A DNA stretch of 64,000 bases from Potentilla sterilis (GCA_963682095.1 OY821761.1:45270735-45334734); one strand, 5' to 3'. Counted from the first letter of the stretch, positions 1 to 13,063 are shown. Made by a program: numbers and translations. The notes: a model not told the origin generated them from the sequence alone.

Positions 1-505
1 GATTAACACTATACATGTGGAAACAACACTTCAATTATTCAAAATATATATAGTTTGTGGGAATAAGGTTGCTAAACATTCTTAGGTAAGCCAGCCTTAG
101 CCTATGTATGATAATAGGGTAAATGCATGACAACGTTTAAGATGTCTGGAACACTAGTATTCGAACGTGTTAATAATGTTATAACTATTTTATCACTAGT
201 ATTCGAACGTGTTAATAATATCATAACTATTTTATCACTAGTATTCGAACGTGTTAATAGTGAGAATTTAATAGTTCAAATTGATATCACCGTGATTGAA
301 TATCAGAAAATTTCAGTTTGTGATCGGTCGATTTTTTTTCAAGAACAGAGAAGATGGAGTGTCATTTTGCAAACATCGTCGTCAATAATGGATCGCTAAT
401 CCAGAACGCCGGGTCGCATGTAAGAGCAACCGTTTCCCTCTTTTTCGTTTTGGTATGAAATCTCCACACTGACTCTGTTTCATTTCATCGAAACAAGAAC
501 AAGAA
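1..505. other. 5' flank of ALMT copy 1
   Basis: AT-rich sequence upstream of the first ALMT start codon. Apart from the 42-bp tandem repeat listed separately I see no gene here. The last ~100 bases before the ATG resemble the matching stretch before ALMT copy 2, so part of the 5' leader was duplicated with the gene. Confidence 0.5.
152..258. repeat. 42-bp tandem repeat, about 2.5 copies
   Basis: A unit starting CACTAGTATTCGAACGTG begins at 152, 194 and 236, exactly 42 bp apart. The third copy is partial. The units differ by only a few bases. The array lies ~250 bp upstream of ALMT copy 1. Confidence 0.85.
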
Positions 506-3500
506 ATGGCCGCCAAAATTGGCTCTTTCCGGCACAGCTTCGCCGAGAGGAGCAAGGAGAGGCTGTTGTCCCGAAAAGGGTACTCGGATTTCGGCCTGAA
601 CCGCCCCGAATGCGACGAGGAGAGAAAATGTGGCTGGTTTGGGAGAATGTACGATGGCTTCGTCAACTTCTGCAACAGCGTCCCAGAGGTTTCAGTTAAA
701 TTGTATAAAATGGGACGCTCTGATCGTCGAAAAGTTTACTTCGCCGCCAAGATGGGCTTGTCGGTAGCCATTGTGTCTATGCTCATATTCTTCAAGGAGC
801 CGCTCCAATATGCTAGCCAATATTCCATCTGGGCCATTCTCACCGTTGTCCTCGTTTTCGAATTCAGCATAGGTAGTATTCTTATTACACTCTACATTTA
901 TGTCTGGTTTGTGGGATTCAGTAGTAGTGATGGTTCTGTTATCGTTTTGACGATAAAGGTGCGACATTGAGCAAAGGGTTTAATCGTGCTCTGGGGACGT
1001 TATCGGCCGGAGGGCTAGCTCTAGGCATAGCAGAGTTGGCTGTCATGGCAGGAAGTTGGCAGGAGGTTGTGATTGTAGGCAATATATTCGTAGCAGGTTA
1101 GAGTTTGGATAATTTTATATATAGAAATGGCTGGCTTTGAAGAGGTTATTTTCTGTTGATCATTGACTGTTCGGGTGTGTGATGTTAGGTTTTCTTGCTA
1201 GCTATATCAAGCTTTATCCGCCAATAAAGACTTATGAATACGGATTTCGAGTGTTCTTGTTGACATACTGTTTAGCTATGAAGTACAAATATGAGTACGT
1301 ATATCTGTATTTGACACAATACGATACATAGACACGATAAAAAAAAAAATTTTAATATAGACACGTGGACACGTTAACAATAATTTTATTTTAAATATTA
1401 ATTATAGGCATAACAATAATTTCAAAATACATGTTCAGTATCTATGTTCAGTATCTTAATTTGAATAAACGAAATGACCTTGTAGGAACATAACCACTGA
1501 TCATCTATGTTCTTCTTCTTCTTTTTTGTCGAACTGATCATCTATGTTCAATATCTCAGGAATCAAGATCAACCTCAATAGAGGATTTGACAAATCATAT
1601 AATGGATGACTTCGTAACTACTAACTAGTTTGTCAAATGTGAATATAGTCAATATAGTCAATATACATAGTCTATTCATTGTAGCTAATAAATTTACAGA
1701 TTCTATGCAATAACAATCAAACCCTGTATTCCCTCTCTCATGTTTTATACTGTGAGTTAGATTTAGAAAGCACGTACTTGTTCTGCAATTACCGAGCAAA
1801 AAGGAGATGCTTCAGGAGTTCAAGTACAAGATTTCTGTTTCAACCTTGCTTGTCTGGAAATCTATTAAACTTGTTGTAGAGTGTGTACTGAATTCATCAT
1901 CAAATAACTCCAGTAAGGGAACATGAATTTCACAGATAGTATAAGAGATTAAGAGTTCACAGTTGTAACTCTAGTAAGAGAACATACCCGAGGAGACGAC
2001 GATGGCGCGATGCGATATCCCCTTTCTGATTTCTCTGACCTGGAAGCGAAGGAAGAACGTCCGATGCGATGGCGCGACGACGATGGAGGGACGGCGATTG
2101 CGCGACGGCGGTGGCGCGACGGCGATGGCGATTTCTCTGACCTAGAGTGAAGGAAGAACAAGTTCCAGCGAAGGAAGAACAGGCGACTGAGTTAATTTTG
2201 AGATTGTTTTGCAAAATGTCCAATCTACCCCTCATATTGCCTTCTTATTTTCGTGTCCACCCAGACAAATACGTGCGTGTCCAAATCGTGTCTAAGGCAG
2301 ACACTCTGTCATAGCGTATTTGATCGTATTTAGCCCTATTGTGTGCGTATCCGTATCCGACACGCGATACGACACACAAATGGCATGTCCGTGCAACATA
2401 GCTGTTTAGTATTGGTATCCGGAAGTACACCATCATTTCTCAGAACAGCAATTTGTCGATTAGTTTTCATTGCACTGGGTGCTGGTATCTGTTTAGTTGT
2501 AAACATATGTATATTCCCCATCTGGGCAGGGGAGGATCTCCACAAGCTAGTGGCAAAAAAATTTAAGGGCGTTGCTACTTCTTTGGAAGGTAGGACTGGT
2601 GTTCACTGATCAAATATGTTTTAATCTACTCAATAGCAGAAACAAAAATTGGTTTCATTGTTTCGTTTTGTTATAGGTGTTGTTACCGGATATTTGCAAT
2701 GTGTTGAGTATGAGAGAATTCCTTCGAAAATTCTCACATACCAAGCTTCTGATGAACCAATGTATAGTGGATATAGAGCGACTATACAATCTTCAACCCA
2801 AGAGGAAACCCTGGTGTGTTGATACATCTCATTTGTTTTTGTAGTTGTCTGAAATTGAACATTGACGGTAGGAAATGTAAGTTTAACTACAAGTTGGTGT
2901 TGTCTATTTTGCAGTTAGACTTTGCACTATGGGAGCCACCTCATGGCCCTTATAAGTCATTTCATTATCCTTGGAGAAGCTATGTCAGGGTTGGTGGTTC
3001 TCTGAGGCACTGTGCTTTCATGGTGATGGCAATGCATGCCTGCATTCTCTCAGAAATACAGGTAGATATAATATTACTTTCCTTTCTTGTTGTTACAATT
3101 TTTAGACTCCTAGTCCATGCACTTTCCATTTTCATGTTCCGATTTTGTGGGTGTGTTTCTGTAGGCACCACCAGAGAAGAGACATGTTTTTGCAAGAGAG
3201 ATACTGATAGTTTGTACCGAAGGTGCTAAAGTATTACGCGAGCTAGGAAGCAAAGTAGAAAGGATGGAAAAATTAAGTACCAGAGACCTACTTCTCGAAG
3301 TGCATGAAGCAGCAGAAGACTTGCAGAATATGATAGACCAGAAATCGTACCTGCTCGTCAATTATGAAGGCTGGAGACCTGAAATACTAGGGGGCAAATT
3401 TGAAGATTCTGACAGTTTTGTTGATAAAGAGCAGGATAATAAGAACAATGTGATCGAGTCCCTCAGTGAATCCTCAGATGCTCAGAATACTGAAAACGGC

Positions 3501-3848
3501 GGCGATCCCTCAATGTCACAGTTGATATCTACAGAGAGTGTGTTGACGAAAAAATTGAAATCATGGCCTTTACGCCTTGCATCGTTTAATGGAAGAATGA
3601 TGAAAGCTCAGCCTGAAGTAGAAGAATCGAAAGTTTATGAAAGCGCCAGCTCCTTATCTTTAGCAACATTTACATCGCTCCTGATTGAGTTTGTGGCAAG
3701 GCTTCAAAATCTAGTAGATGAATTTATAGAGCTTAGTGAAAAAGCCAACTTTAAGGATCCTATGGACTTCCAGGATAACAAAGAAGTAGGCGGGTTCTTG
3801 ACCAGAGTATTTGGGCGCTCCCGGTCCAAGCACGAAGAGTTAGCTTGA
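506..3848 (+). pseudogene. ALMT copy 1, aluminium-activated malate transporter split by a transposon
   Basis: The family forms anion/malate channels. The N-terminal start MAAKIGSFRHSF and the overall match to Arabidopsis ALMT9 suggest the tonoplast clade. Exons read from splice sites and from copy 2 are 506-872, 959-1096, 1189-1275 joined to 2410-2589, 2677-2813, 2915-3061 and 3165-3848. Exon 3 is interrupted after codons for LLTYC by the element at 1276-2401, which brings a stop within about 25 codons. With one target-duplication copy removed, exon 3 is 267 nt, the same as in copy 2, and the six exons total 1740 nt in one open frame (579 aa). The insertion is therefore the only lesion I see, so loss of function is likely recent. 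The WEPPHGPY motif and the C-terminal helical domain remain intact downstream. Confidence 0.85.
1276..2401. mobile_element. hAT-like non-autonomous transposon in ALMT exon 3
   Basis: The 1126-bp insert is flanked by an 8-bp direct repeat CTGTTTAG (1268-1275 and 2402-2409), the target-duplication length of hAT elements. The ends form a short imperfect inverted repeat: CTATGAAGTACAAATATG against CTATGTTGCACGGACATG read from the right end. No transposase is visible. Subterminal copies of GACACG/ACACG-type motifs and a GC-rich middle (about 1990-2190) with internally repeated GGAAGAAC and GCGCGACG stretches fit a non-autonomous element. Confidence 0.75.
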
Positions 3849-4039
3849 TATTATCTGTACTAGGGACTTGTCACGCAAACTAAACTATTTGGGTGGTTGA
3901 TAGAGTCATGAGTAGATAATTATTTGCTAAGGTAATTAGTGTTTACTTTTCTTTAATGTTTATATAGTTATATGACTATTATACTATCTATGTATTTAGT
4001 ATTTTATGGTTATAAATTTTGGTAATTTCATTTTTGTTT

Positions 4040-4643
4040 GGCAAATATATCACTTTGGTCATCGAATTATGTTTCATTCGATACTTTGGTCACCTAACTA
4101 TTAAAAAATTCACCTTGGTCATTCAAATATGTCATTTTATATCACTTTGATGTTAACTTCAATGGTATTTTGGAGATGAAAATTCTTAGTGGCCATTTAT
4201 TTTATGAAAACATAAAATTCTTCTATGAAAGCAACTATTTTATCTCCATTTATTGATAATGGATTAATGGATGAATGTAAGTGATCATAAAATTATTATG
4301 TACTTTTTATTTTTAGTAATTAAAGTTTATGAACATTTTAAGATCAACATTAGGTACTGTAAATTTCTTAACAAATAGAAATCAACAACAAGTTTGCTCC
4401 AAACACCTAAAACATCATTGAAAATTGAATTTGGTGAGAGAAAATGGACACTAGATTCTTCTCTAAATGGGTTGACGAATGTACCATTAAGACTCATTTG
4501 CTGCATTTAAACGGAGAAAATAAACGGAATAACCAAAATGATATAAGATGGCGTAGTTGAATGACTAAAATAAAGTTTCTGAAAGTTTGGTGATCTAAGT
4601 GTCGAGCGAAATATAGTTCGATGACTAAAGTGATATTTCTGAC
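4040..4643. mobile_element. MULE-type MITE with 9-bp target duplication
   Basis: The 604-bp element has inverted ends. The left reads GGCAAATATATCACTTTGGT and the right end read inward GTCAGAAATATCACTTTAGT; similarity continues for about 55 bp. It is flanked by the direct repeat TTTTTGTTT (4031-4039 and 4644-4652), the 9-bp duplication typical of Mutator-like elements. The interior is AT-rich and non-coding. It lies between the two ALMT copies. Confidence 0.7.
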
Positions 4644-5537
4644 TTTTTGTTTTGCTTTGACATATAAATTTAAAAGCAATATAGCCAAGATGCACCTTAA
4701 AGTTTTAAGTATGGCTAAAATTATCAGTTTATACCCTGATACACCCTAAACTTGTCGGCGTGCACTTTAGCTATTTTGGCAAGTTTTAATTATATTTACA
4801 AAATGGGTTATGCTGTTATGCATGTATATTGAAAAGAAGTCTCTATGAGAGCTACTGCAGTTGATATAGTCATGGTTTTCAAGAGATGCCCACTGCCAAT
4901 CTCTCTTTCCATCTAGCCTTTACAAAGTTCTCACAGGATTTTAATGATCCATCCATGGTAAGGAGATAGACCTTCTCCATTATCTTTCAAAATTATATTG
5001 AAATCGTGTAAGAATAATTTCTTGATTAAAAAAGATTACGCGCTTATTGTTTGATAGAATAAATATAGATATATAAATTTTGTAGTTATTTTAGTTTTTC
5101 GTTTTTGAAGTGGGCATCATTACTTTTGTAGTATGGAGTCGATGAACGTTGCACATTTCTCTTCTCGATTTGCCTCATAAATATGAACTTGTTTTAGTGC
5201 CTCTCAAAGACCATTTCAGTGAACACTGAAATTCCCATTTTAGTTTCCTTCAATTGTGACAATTTCATTTCCTAAGACCTTCCCAAAAAGAAAAATAAAT
5301 CCCAAAAATAATAGTACATTTTGGAGAGGAACTAGTGGGCGCTCCACATGATAAAACCACTCCAAGCTCTCGTCAGGTCATGTTTTAGTCTGAAATGTCA
5401 ATAATTTAGTTGATTAATAATGTCCCATATCGAATCACATATTTACACGTGGAACTTAGTGAATCTAGATCCCCCATAAACTCCAACACCACCATGATTT
5501 AGCAACTAACTGAATCTGAACTACATATAGTTTCTAA
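4644..5537. other. Intergenic spacer between ALMT copies
   Basis: About 0.9 kb of AT-rich sequence. I see no gene, RNA or clear element in it. Confidence 0.5.
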
Positions 5538-6143
5538 GGGCATCTCCAACCAAGGGTACTAAACCCTATAATTTTAGGGGTCTTCTCATTTTGGCCTCTC
5601 CAACCGTTCTTTTATGAGGTCCTCCACCCTATAATTCTGGACCTTAGTCTCATTTTCAGTCTCAAAATGAGACTGAAAATGGTCCTATAATTAATGGGAC
5701 TGACAGAGGAGAGAGAAAAGCAGAAGCCATCACGCGGAGAAGATGGCGCGTGAAGAGGAGCGTCGCTAGGCGACAAAAAAAGGGGCAGCCTACTCACGCG
5801 CGACGCGCCAAGCCAGAGGCGAGTGCAGCCGACAGAAAAAGGGATGCGGGTCCCGCATCACGTGGAAAGGCTGAGTCTGTTGCCTTTTCAGACTCTCCAA
5901 CGCCTAAATATCTAACGATCTGTATTTAAACTGAAATTAATCCAACGGCCTCAATTCATCTCTGAAGATATTTTATTTTTTAATTTTCCGAAATGAATTT
6001 TTGATCCAACGGTCTAAGATATAAGACCCCATTATAGGACCTTACCATTGGAGATAGTTAAAGTCTTATAATGAATAGTGCCCAAGTAAAGTCCTATAAT
6101 AGATATAGGACCTCATTATAGGACTTTATAGTTGGAGATGCCC
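5538..6143 (+). mobile_element. PIF/Harbinger-type MITE, copy 1
   Basis: The 606-bp element is bounded by GGGCATCTCCAAC and its inverse GTTGGAGATGCCC, with TAA duplicated on both sides (5535-5537, 6144-6146). A 3-bp TAA/TTA target and these ends fit PIF/Harbinger (Tourist-like) elements. The interior has a GC-rich block around 5740-5860. Small open frames there are not genes. A second copy in inverse orientation lies at 21510-22140. This copy sits ~330 bp upstream of the intact ALMT start codon. Confidence 0.8.
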
Positions 6144-6475
6144 TAACATGATTAGTCCAGTTGGGAAATCTCCATCTTCTCCTCGAAAATCTGTATCGTG
6201 ATATTCTCCTCACGTCTCTGACAGCCTACCGAGTAATTAAGCAAGAGCCACAAACCCAACCACCACACTGTCACATCCCCACAAAAACGACACCACACTG
6301 TCATACCCCCACAAAAACGACGCCGTTTTTCCTAGACAACACACCCCTATTTACGGTAATTCCGCAAATATCTCTCGGTATCTGGAACACCCTGTTACTA
6401 TTTCCCTTTTCTTCTCGCTTTTGGTCATGAAAAGTTGACACTGACCGTGTCTCTTTTTCAGTCCAACAACAACAA

Positions 6476-9266
6476 ATGGCGGCCAAAATCGGGTCATTCC
6501 GGCACAGCTTCGCCGAGAGGAGCAAGGAGAGGCTACTGTCGAGAAAAGGGTACTCGGATTTCGGGCTCAACAGCTCAGAGTGCGGCGAGGACAGAGTCAA
6601 ATGCGGCTGGTTTGGGAGGATGTCCGATGGGCTCGTCAGCTTCTGCAACAGTGTTCAGGATTTTACATTGAAATTGTACCAAATGGGCCGCTCCGATCCT
6701 CGCAAAGCTTACTTTGCCGCCAAGATGGGCTTGTCTTTGGCGATCGTGTCGCTGCTCATATTCTTCAAGGAGCCTCTCAAAGATTCTAGCCAGTACTCCA
6801 TCTGGGCCATTCTCACCGTTGTGGTTGTTTTCGAATTCAGCATCGGTATTGTTATTATATTAATCATCTCATCTCGTTATTGTTATTTCTTATCTGGATT
6901 AGTGATGGTTTTTTTACTGTGGTTTGGATTGTAAAGGTGCGACGTTGAACAAAGGGTTTAATCGTGCTCTGGGGACGTTATCTGCCGGAGGGCTAGCTCT
7001 AGGCATAGCAGAGCTTGCTGTAATGGCTGGAAGTTGGCAGGAGGTTGTGATTATAGGCAATATTTTCATAGCAGGTTAGAGTTTGGATAATCTGGTTTAT
7101 AGTAATGGCTGGTTTTTGCTGGTGTTCTGTTTTGAAATTGACTGATTTGGGATCTGTGATGTTAGGTTTTCTCGCGAGCTATATCAAGCTTTATCCGCCA
7201 ATGAAGAATTATGAATACGGATTTCGGGTGTTCTTGTTGACATACTGTATAGTTCTGATATCCGGGAGTAATTCGTCATTTATCGGAACAGCACTCTATC
7301 GATTGATACTCATTGCAGTGGGTGCTGCTATCTGTTTAGTTATAAACATATGTATATTACCCATCTGGGCAGGGGAGGATCTCCACAAGCTGGTGGTGAA
7401 AAACTTCAAGGGTGTTGCTACTTCTTTGGAAGGTAGGATTGGTTTTCGCTGATTAAATATGTTATAATCCTCAATAGCAGTTACAGGATTGGTTTGTTTT
7501 GTTATAGGTGTTGTTAATGGATATCTGCAATGTGTTGAGTATGAGAGAATTCCTTCGAAAATTCTCACATTCCAAGCTTCTGATGAACCATTGTATAGTG
7601 GATATAGAACCACTATACAATCTTCAACCCAAGAGGAAACCCTGGTGCGTTGATACATCCCATTTGTTTTCCTACTTGTCTGACTTTGAATTGAAAAAGG
7701 TATAGGATTTCGTTAATTTAACTTAGATGTTGGTGTTGTCTATTGCAGTTAGACTTTGCACTATGGGAGCCGCCTCATGGTCCTTATAAGTCATTCAATT
7801 ATCCTTGGAGAAACTATGTTAGAGTTGGTGGTTCTCTGAGGCACTGTGCTTTCATGGTCATGGCAATGCATGGATGCATTCTTTCAGAAATACAGGTAGA
7901 TACAATATTTCTTTCCTTTCTTGCTGTAACTTTTTAGAAAGTATCTAGTAGAAGAAGCAAAGATTACATAGTAGAAGCAATCTTTTTCCTGTTGTCCTGC
8001 CGCCTGAGTATTTAGTTTTAAATTACATTGACCTCAGGAGCTGGATCTCATGAAGTTAAAATGACTAACGAATTCTCTCATACTCAAAAGCAGCATGTTG
8101 TTTTTGAAGATAAATGAGCTTCCAAGTATTGTCACCTTAAATCTTGGTTTTACTTGAAACATATTTTTGATATTGGGAGATTGTCATTTAATTTTCCTCA
8201 TAGGATTTTAGACATTTCTGCAATCTCCTTTCCGTAAATATCAACAGTTTAATTGCCTGCAGATTTTTGCTGAGAACTTTGTCATGCCAATTAACCACAC
8301 ATATAATTGATTGCTTTTTTTTTTTCTTGTGGGGAAAGTTGTATATTCATCACACTGTTGATCTCACGCCAATTCCAGTACTTCGAGAATAGCCACAATT
8401 TTTTTTTTTTTACAGATTTTATGTTTATATAGTTGATTGAACAAAATCATAATCCTTTGTGTTTTGGGTTACCAATTGGTTTATTAGTAATGTGTAGGCG
8501 TTCAGTATCTTCATACTTCTATTCCATGCACTTTCCGTTTTCATGCTTAGATATTGTGGATGTGATTCTGTAGGCACCACCAGAGAAGAGACAAGTCTTT
8601 GCAGAGGAGCTCCTGAGAGTTGGTACCGAAGGTGCTAAAGTATTGCGCGAGCTAGGAAGCAAAGTAGAAAGGATGGAAAAATTAAGTCCCAAAGACCTAC
8701 TTTTTGAAGTGCATGAAGCAGCAGAAGACTTGCAGAATATGATAGACCAGAAATCGTACCTGCTTGTCAATTATGAAGGCTGGGGACCCAAGATACTTGG
8801 GCGCAAATTTGAAGATCCTGACAATTTTGTTGATAAAGAGCAGGATAATAAGCACAATGTGATTGAGTCCCTCAGTGAATCCTGGGATGCTCAGAATATT
8901 GGAAATGGCGGCGGCGGTGGCAATCCCTCAATGTCACAGTGGATATCTACAGATAATGTGTTAAAGAAAACATTAACAGCATGGCCTTCACGCCTTACAT
9001 CTTTTACTGGAAATCTTATGCAACCTCAACCTGAACTAGAAGAATCAAAAGTCTATGAAAGCGCCAGCTCCTTATCTTTAGCTACATTTACATCGCTTCT
9101 GATTGAATTTGTGGCAAGGCTTCAAAATCTAGTGGATGAATTTGTAGAGCTTAGTGAGCAAGCAAACTTTAAGGATCCTATGGAGTCATCGGAGACCAAC
9201 GGGGTAGGCGGGTTCTGGACCAGAATATATCAGCGCTTCCGGTCCAAGCATGAAGAGTTAGCTTGA
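6476..9266 (+). CDS. Aluminium-activated malate transporter (ALMT9-type vacuolar anion channel), intact
   Basis: Six exons: 6476-6845, 6937-7074, 7166-7432, 7508-7644, 7749-7895, 8574-9266. They total 1752 nt with consistent phases and encode 583 aa; Arabidopsis ALMT9 is about 600 aa. All introns have GT..AG borders. The N-terminal half (about residues 70-225) holds the hydrophobic helices, with the conserved stretches SIWAILTVVVVFEFSIGATL (across exons 1-2) and YEYGFRVFLLTYC. The C-terminal half carries WEPPHGPYKSF, the WEP motif of the family, then helices rich in charged residues. The start ATG matches the family N-terminus MAAKxGSFRH. Members of this clade move malate and chloride into the vacuole, for example in guard cells; the specific role here is inferred. 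It is a tandem duplicate of the broken copy at 506-3848, so it may now carry the whole function of the pair. Confidence 0.93.
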
Positions 9267-10140
9267 TATTATAACTTTGATTGAATGCTCTTTGATTCAT
9301 ATAACAGGACTCCCTGTACGATTGTATGAAAATAGTGTAGAAAATCGATGTGAGTTTCTTTGGAACCCTATATTTTATACCATTTTGAGGAAAAACGAGC
9401 TGGGAAATCCCCACTCGAAGTAGAAATGCCGAGGCTTCCACCGACCATTGTGAGCTGAATAGTGTGCGTGTGTGCTTGGGGTGAATCTCTCAAATTTAAA
9501 CAAAAATTAAGACGTCAGGGATTTTAACTTTTAAGGTCAACACCCTAATGTGAAGAAAAGAAAATATCCTGTTAATCTACATCTCTAACATCGCAAGCAA
9601 TCAAACACCCTAATATCTCTCTATCTCTTAACATCCGGGTCTCACTCTCACAAGTAAAATATCCATTTCTTTCATGAACTACATAACATGGCCACGATAT
9701 CTTACCTCATCCCAACATAACTTCCCCTTCTCTCCGCATCATTCCATGTAAAAAAAACACGTCACACCGTCTATGAAAAACATAGGGCAAAATAGTATTT
9801 TTCCTATAGTATCCGATCGTCTCTGACGTGTATCCAGGATTACCTGACAATTATCTGACGAGTATTCTACTGTGTCATTTCTGTGGGCCTAAGGATAGGT
9901 CTGGATACGCCCGGGAACTGGTCGGAAACGCGCTGGGAAAAATCCAAATCGTTCAAATACGTTACTTAAAAGACTATTTTACCCCTCAGTATATCTTGTC
10001 TCTACTATTAGAAAGCCAGGCACATGAAAGTTTCACCAAATTATGAACTACCGAATCTGCCATTCTATCACCCACACCGTTGTCCAAATAACTAAGGCTA
10101 TTACGGTGAAAATGAAATAATAAAACAAAAAACGAAAATT
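9267..10140. other. Intergenic spacer
   Basis: 3' flank of the intact ALMT gene followed by spacer sequence. I see no convincing gene or bounded element. The ~70-codon frame at 9828-10046 has no recognisable features. Confidence 0.5.
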
Positions 10141-10430
10141 GTGTATATAGGAGAGAAAAACCTGGGATTCAGTTCGTGCTCCCAATAACTCAACTCACAA
10201 CTCTAGAAGAAAAAACCAAAAACAAAACTTTCTCCCGATTGTTTCTGAAAACCGACCCAGCCGAAAAAGAGAAGGAAGTTGAAATCGAAGAAAACCCATT
10301 CACCGATCAAGCCCGAAAGTTGAAATCAATTTGGAGGTGATTTTGTTGTCTTCTTCTTTAGTTCTATAGTCTGTTTGGCATGAATCAATCATCGGAAAGT
10401 TAAACGGAGGTTAATGAGTAATGGTTAATT

Positions 10431-10601
10431 ATGAAGAGATTAATCAATTATCGCTATGGTGTTGACGCCTTCCCTTTTACTAAACAGAGGCTGGAAACAT
10501 TGGAGAATGAGGAGATTGAGAAGCATGAGAACCAGACCTTGACCAATCTACTAACGAACCATGACATGCACTATCTTCTGGGTCATCGGACACCTAACCA
10601 G
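10431..10601 (+). pseudogene. Nucleoredoxin-like exon fragment
   Basis: The frame starting MKRLINYRYGVDAFPFTKQR continues through LETLENEEIEKHENQTLTNLL and ends at a GT donor after CCTAACCAG (10601). YGVxAFPFTxxRLxxLxxEExxKxExQTLxxLL matches the linker between thioredoxin-like domains in plant nucleoredoxins. The catalytic WCxxC-type region and the rest of the protein are absent here and I do not find them in the next 4 kb. A TATA-like stretch (about 10143) and an A/C-rich leader precede it, so it may still be transcribed. It is probably a relic or a captured exon; the family call rests on a short match. Confidence 0.4.
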
Positions 10602-11171
10602 GTAATAGCAATAATTCCATTATTCATTATTCATAATTATAGGTGCTATGATTATAGTTTAGTTAATGAGTAATCTCTTCTTCTATGTACAGTTTTATTT
10701 CAATTGAAGTTGGAGCATCTCCTCTCAGTTCCCTTCGTTGTTGTCAGGTATTTCAATTATTTTTATTGTAAATTTCTGAATAGTGCATAGTTCAATTGAT
10801 TTTGACACTTTTGCTTTAACAGTTGATTACGATTTTAACAGTTGAACAATTAGAGAATTGATTTAGATTGTCTTCGACCTTTTATATGCATTGGAAGAGA
10901 CGAGTGTTGTAGGGGTTAAGAGGTTGGATTGCTTGCCTACAGTAATTTCTAAACTATGCATAAGTCATGTGACAAAATTGCCAGCAAATCATAAAACAAA
11001 AAACTAGGCCCAGGAATGTTTAAAAGTTCGTCTATGCATCATTGGTGCCTCAACCATGTAAGATGGGTGGAGTTATTCTTTAGCACCCACAGTCGTCAGA
11101 AACAATTGGTGGAGTTATTGGTTATATACAGAACTAACTCGCAGAACTAACTCGCGGAGTTATTGGTGGAG

Positions 11172-11528
11172 TTTTAGGTCTGGAATTGACACTTTTTGGT
11201 TTTTGTTCAGTAAAAATAATGTGGTATTTTTTTCCCATTTGAATTTGTTTTGTTTCGGTGTGTGAAAATGTTCTTTAATGTTTTCTAAGGAGGGAACAAT
11301 TGCTGTTATATCAGCAAAGATCACAATTGGAAATCAGAAAATCCCATTCTAGAGCATAATCTCTTTCTCCATAACAGGGACGTATGTTCACAGTACGTTT
11401 ACCTTCTGTTTTTACAGTGTTGCACTCCATTCCCAACATCTTTAGTTTATAGTAGAGATTTCACGTTATTGCGTCTGTATTGCACTTTAGTTTCTGTCTT
11501 TAATCTTTGCCATTTCGTAATTCATATT
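11172..11528. repeat. ~355-bp direct repeat, left copy
   Basis: This stretch, starting TTTTAGGTCTGGAATTGACA and ending CATTTCGTAATTCATA, recurs at 13221-13572 in the same orientation with only a few substitutions and small indels. Neither copy codes for anything I recognise. Confidence 0.85.
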
Positions 11529-12672
11529 CTCTTGAAGTATATCCATTATCCATTATTAATCCTCCCTTTTCTAATTTACAGAAAGATTGCATAAGGAGGA
11601 TAACCTGAAAAGAAGGAGAAGACGCGAATCAAATCAAGGCCAGGTTTGGTTATTGGCGCATTTCAAATTTACTTTGTTTGTTGCAATGTTTCGAATGAAA
11701 TTCGAGTTTCTTCTTTTGCAGTTTTAGTTCAATTGGTTCACTTGAAGAGTTGGTTTGTACAATTGACAAGGCCTGTGCATAAAAGCAATAGAAACATTGA
11801 AAAAGGTTTGTCTACAGTCCCACTTCATTGCCTGTCCATAAAAGCTTATCCTTGCCTGCATTCATGTGTATGTGTTCCTCTCATCTAAGTTGCTGGAATG
11901 AGCGCATTTAAAACAATGCATTCATTGTAATGGATAGTTGAAATTAGATTTATGCTGACATAACAGTAGAGATGCAGAGTTTATGTTGAAATTTACTCAT
12001 ATAGCTTTTGTTTTGTTTTTAGTTCATCTCAGTTCCATATAAGATTCTTCTTAACTGCAATAGTCTCTCACATTTATGGTAGATAGCAGCAGTCTATTAG
12101 ATTGGTTTTGTTAAAGGATTATCTGTGCTATCTTCATCTGATCAATTCAAGCTATCCACGTTGTTTGGCATCATATATCAGAATTGCTAGAGAACTATTA
12201 GCAGATTCAAAAGGAATGCATGAATTCATTTGATGGCTTTACACCTTCTGTAAGTTAATGAAGGCCTCATATGTAAAATTATTTTATGAATTTTTCAATG
12301 TGTGTTAGCATTGAATCAAGCTGATATTTTCATTCCCATGATTCCATTTGATGATTAACTTATCATATGCCGACTTATCAGTTCCCTTAGGCAAAGTACT
12401 ATTTACACTTTGGACTGTACATGTTCGCTACAAATTTCAAATTGATGCATGAATTAGCAACCATTTTCCTTCAATTTTCTTTATAGCTAGAAGCAAGTAG
12501 GACTAATATTTCTTATATTAAGGTGGACACACCACACAGGTAAAGTGAAGTGCCTTAATATCCGAACTATCTCACTAGAACTTTGAGAATCAATTAATTC
12601 CTTCATGTAATGGCACATTCAATTCAGTTGTGATTTTTGACGCATGTCTACTAGATTCTTTATCAAAAGATG

Positions 12673-13063
12673 TGTTGACAGTAGCCAGAGAGGCTACACC
12701 AGGGCCCACAGACCCGCAGCAAGCGCACCAGAGCCCGGACCAGGACCCAGGATCGGACCACCAGCACCAGGCCTCGGGCCCCAGCGGTCTATCCTGCCTC
12801 CAGGGATCCTGGGACCAGGGGCGCCCGCCTGCCAAAGAGGGCACCAGAATATCCAAACAGAAGGGAACCAGTCCCACATCGAAGGGTAAGGCCAGCCCTC
12901 ACCCTCGACCACCTATATATGGGCCTCAACTACCACCATAAATAGGTAACTTGTCTCTCTCCCTGCTTACATACGTGCCCAGGTTATATATATTCCAACT
13001 ATACTAACTTAGGCATCGGAGAGGTGAAGGCCGGCCCGCCTACCCCGGGTTTAGGCAGAAACA
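12673..13063. mobile_element. Solo LTR (391 bp)
   Basis: The sequence starts TGTTGACAG, ends CAGAAACA, and is flanked by the 5-bp direct repeat AGATG (12668-12672, 13064-13068). It has a GC-rich first half, TATATA-type boxes (for example CCTATATATGG near 12912), and an 'ACTTAGGCATCGGAG' motif of the kind seen in the R region of plant gypsy LTRs. No internal region or second LTR is present, so unequal recombination probably left one LTR. GC-rich open frames over this region on both strands are by-products. Confidence 0.75.

Noticed and set aside
12590..12941. Overlapping GC-rich open frames on both strands
   Set aside because: They lie in the solo LTR at 12673-13063; base composition keeps frames open, and no family features are seen.
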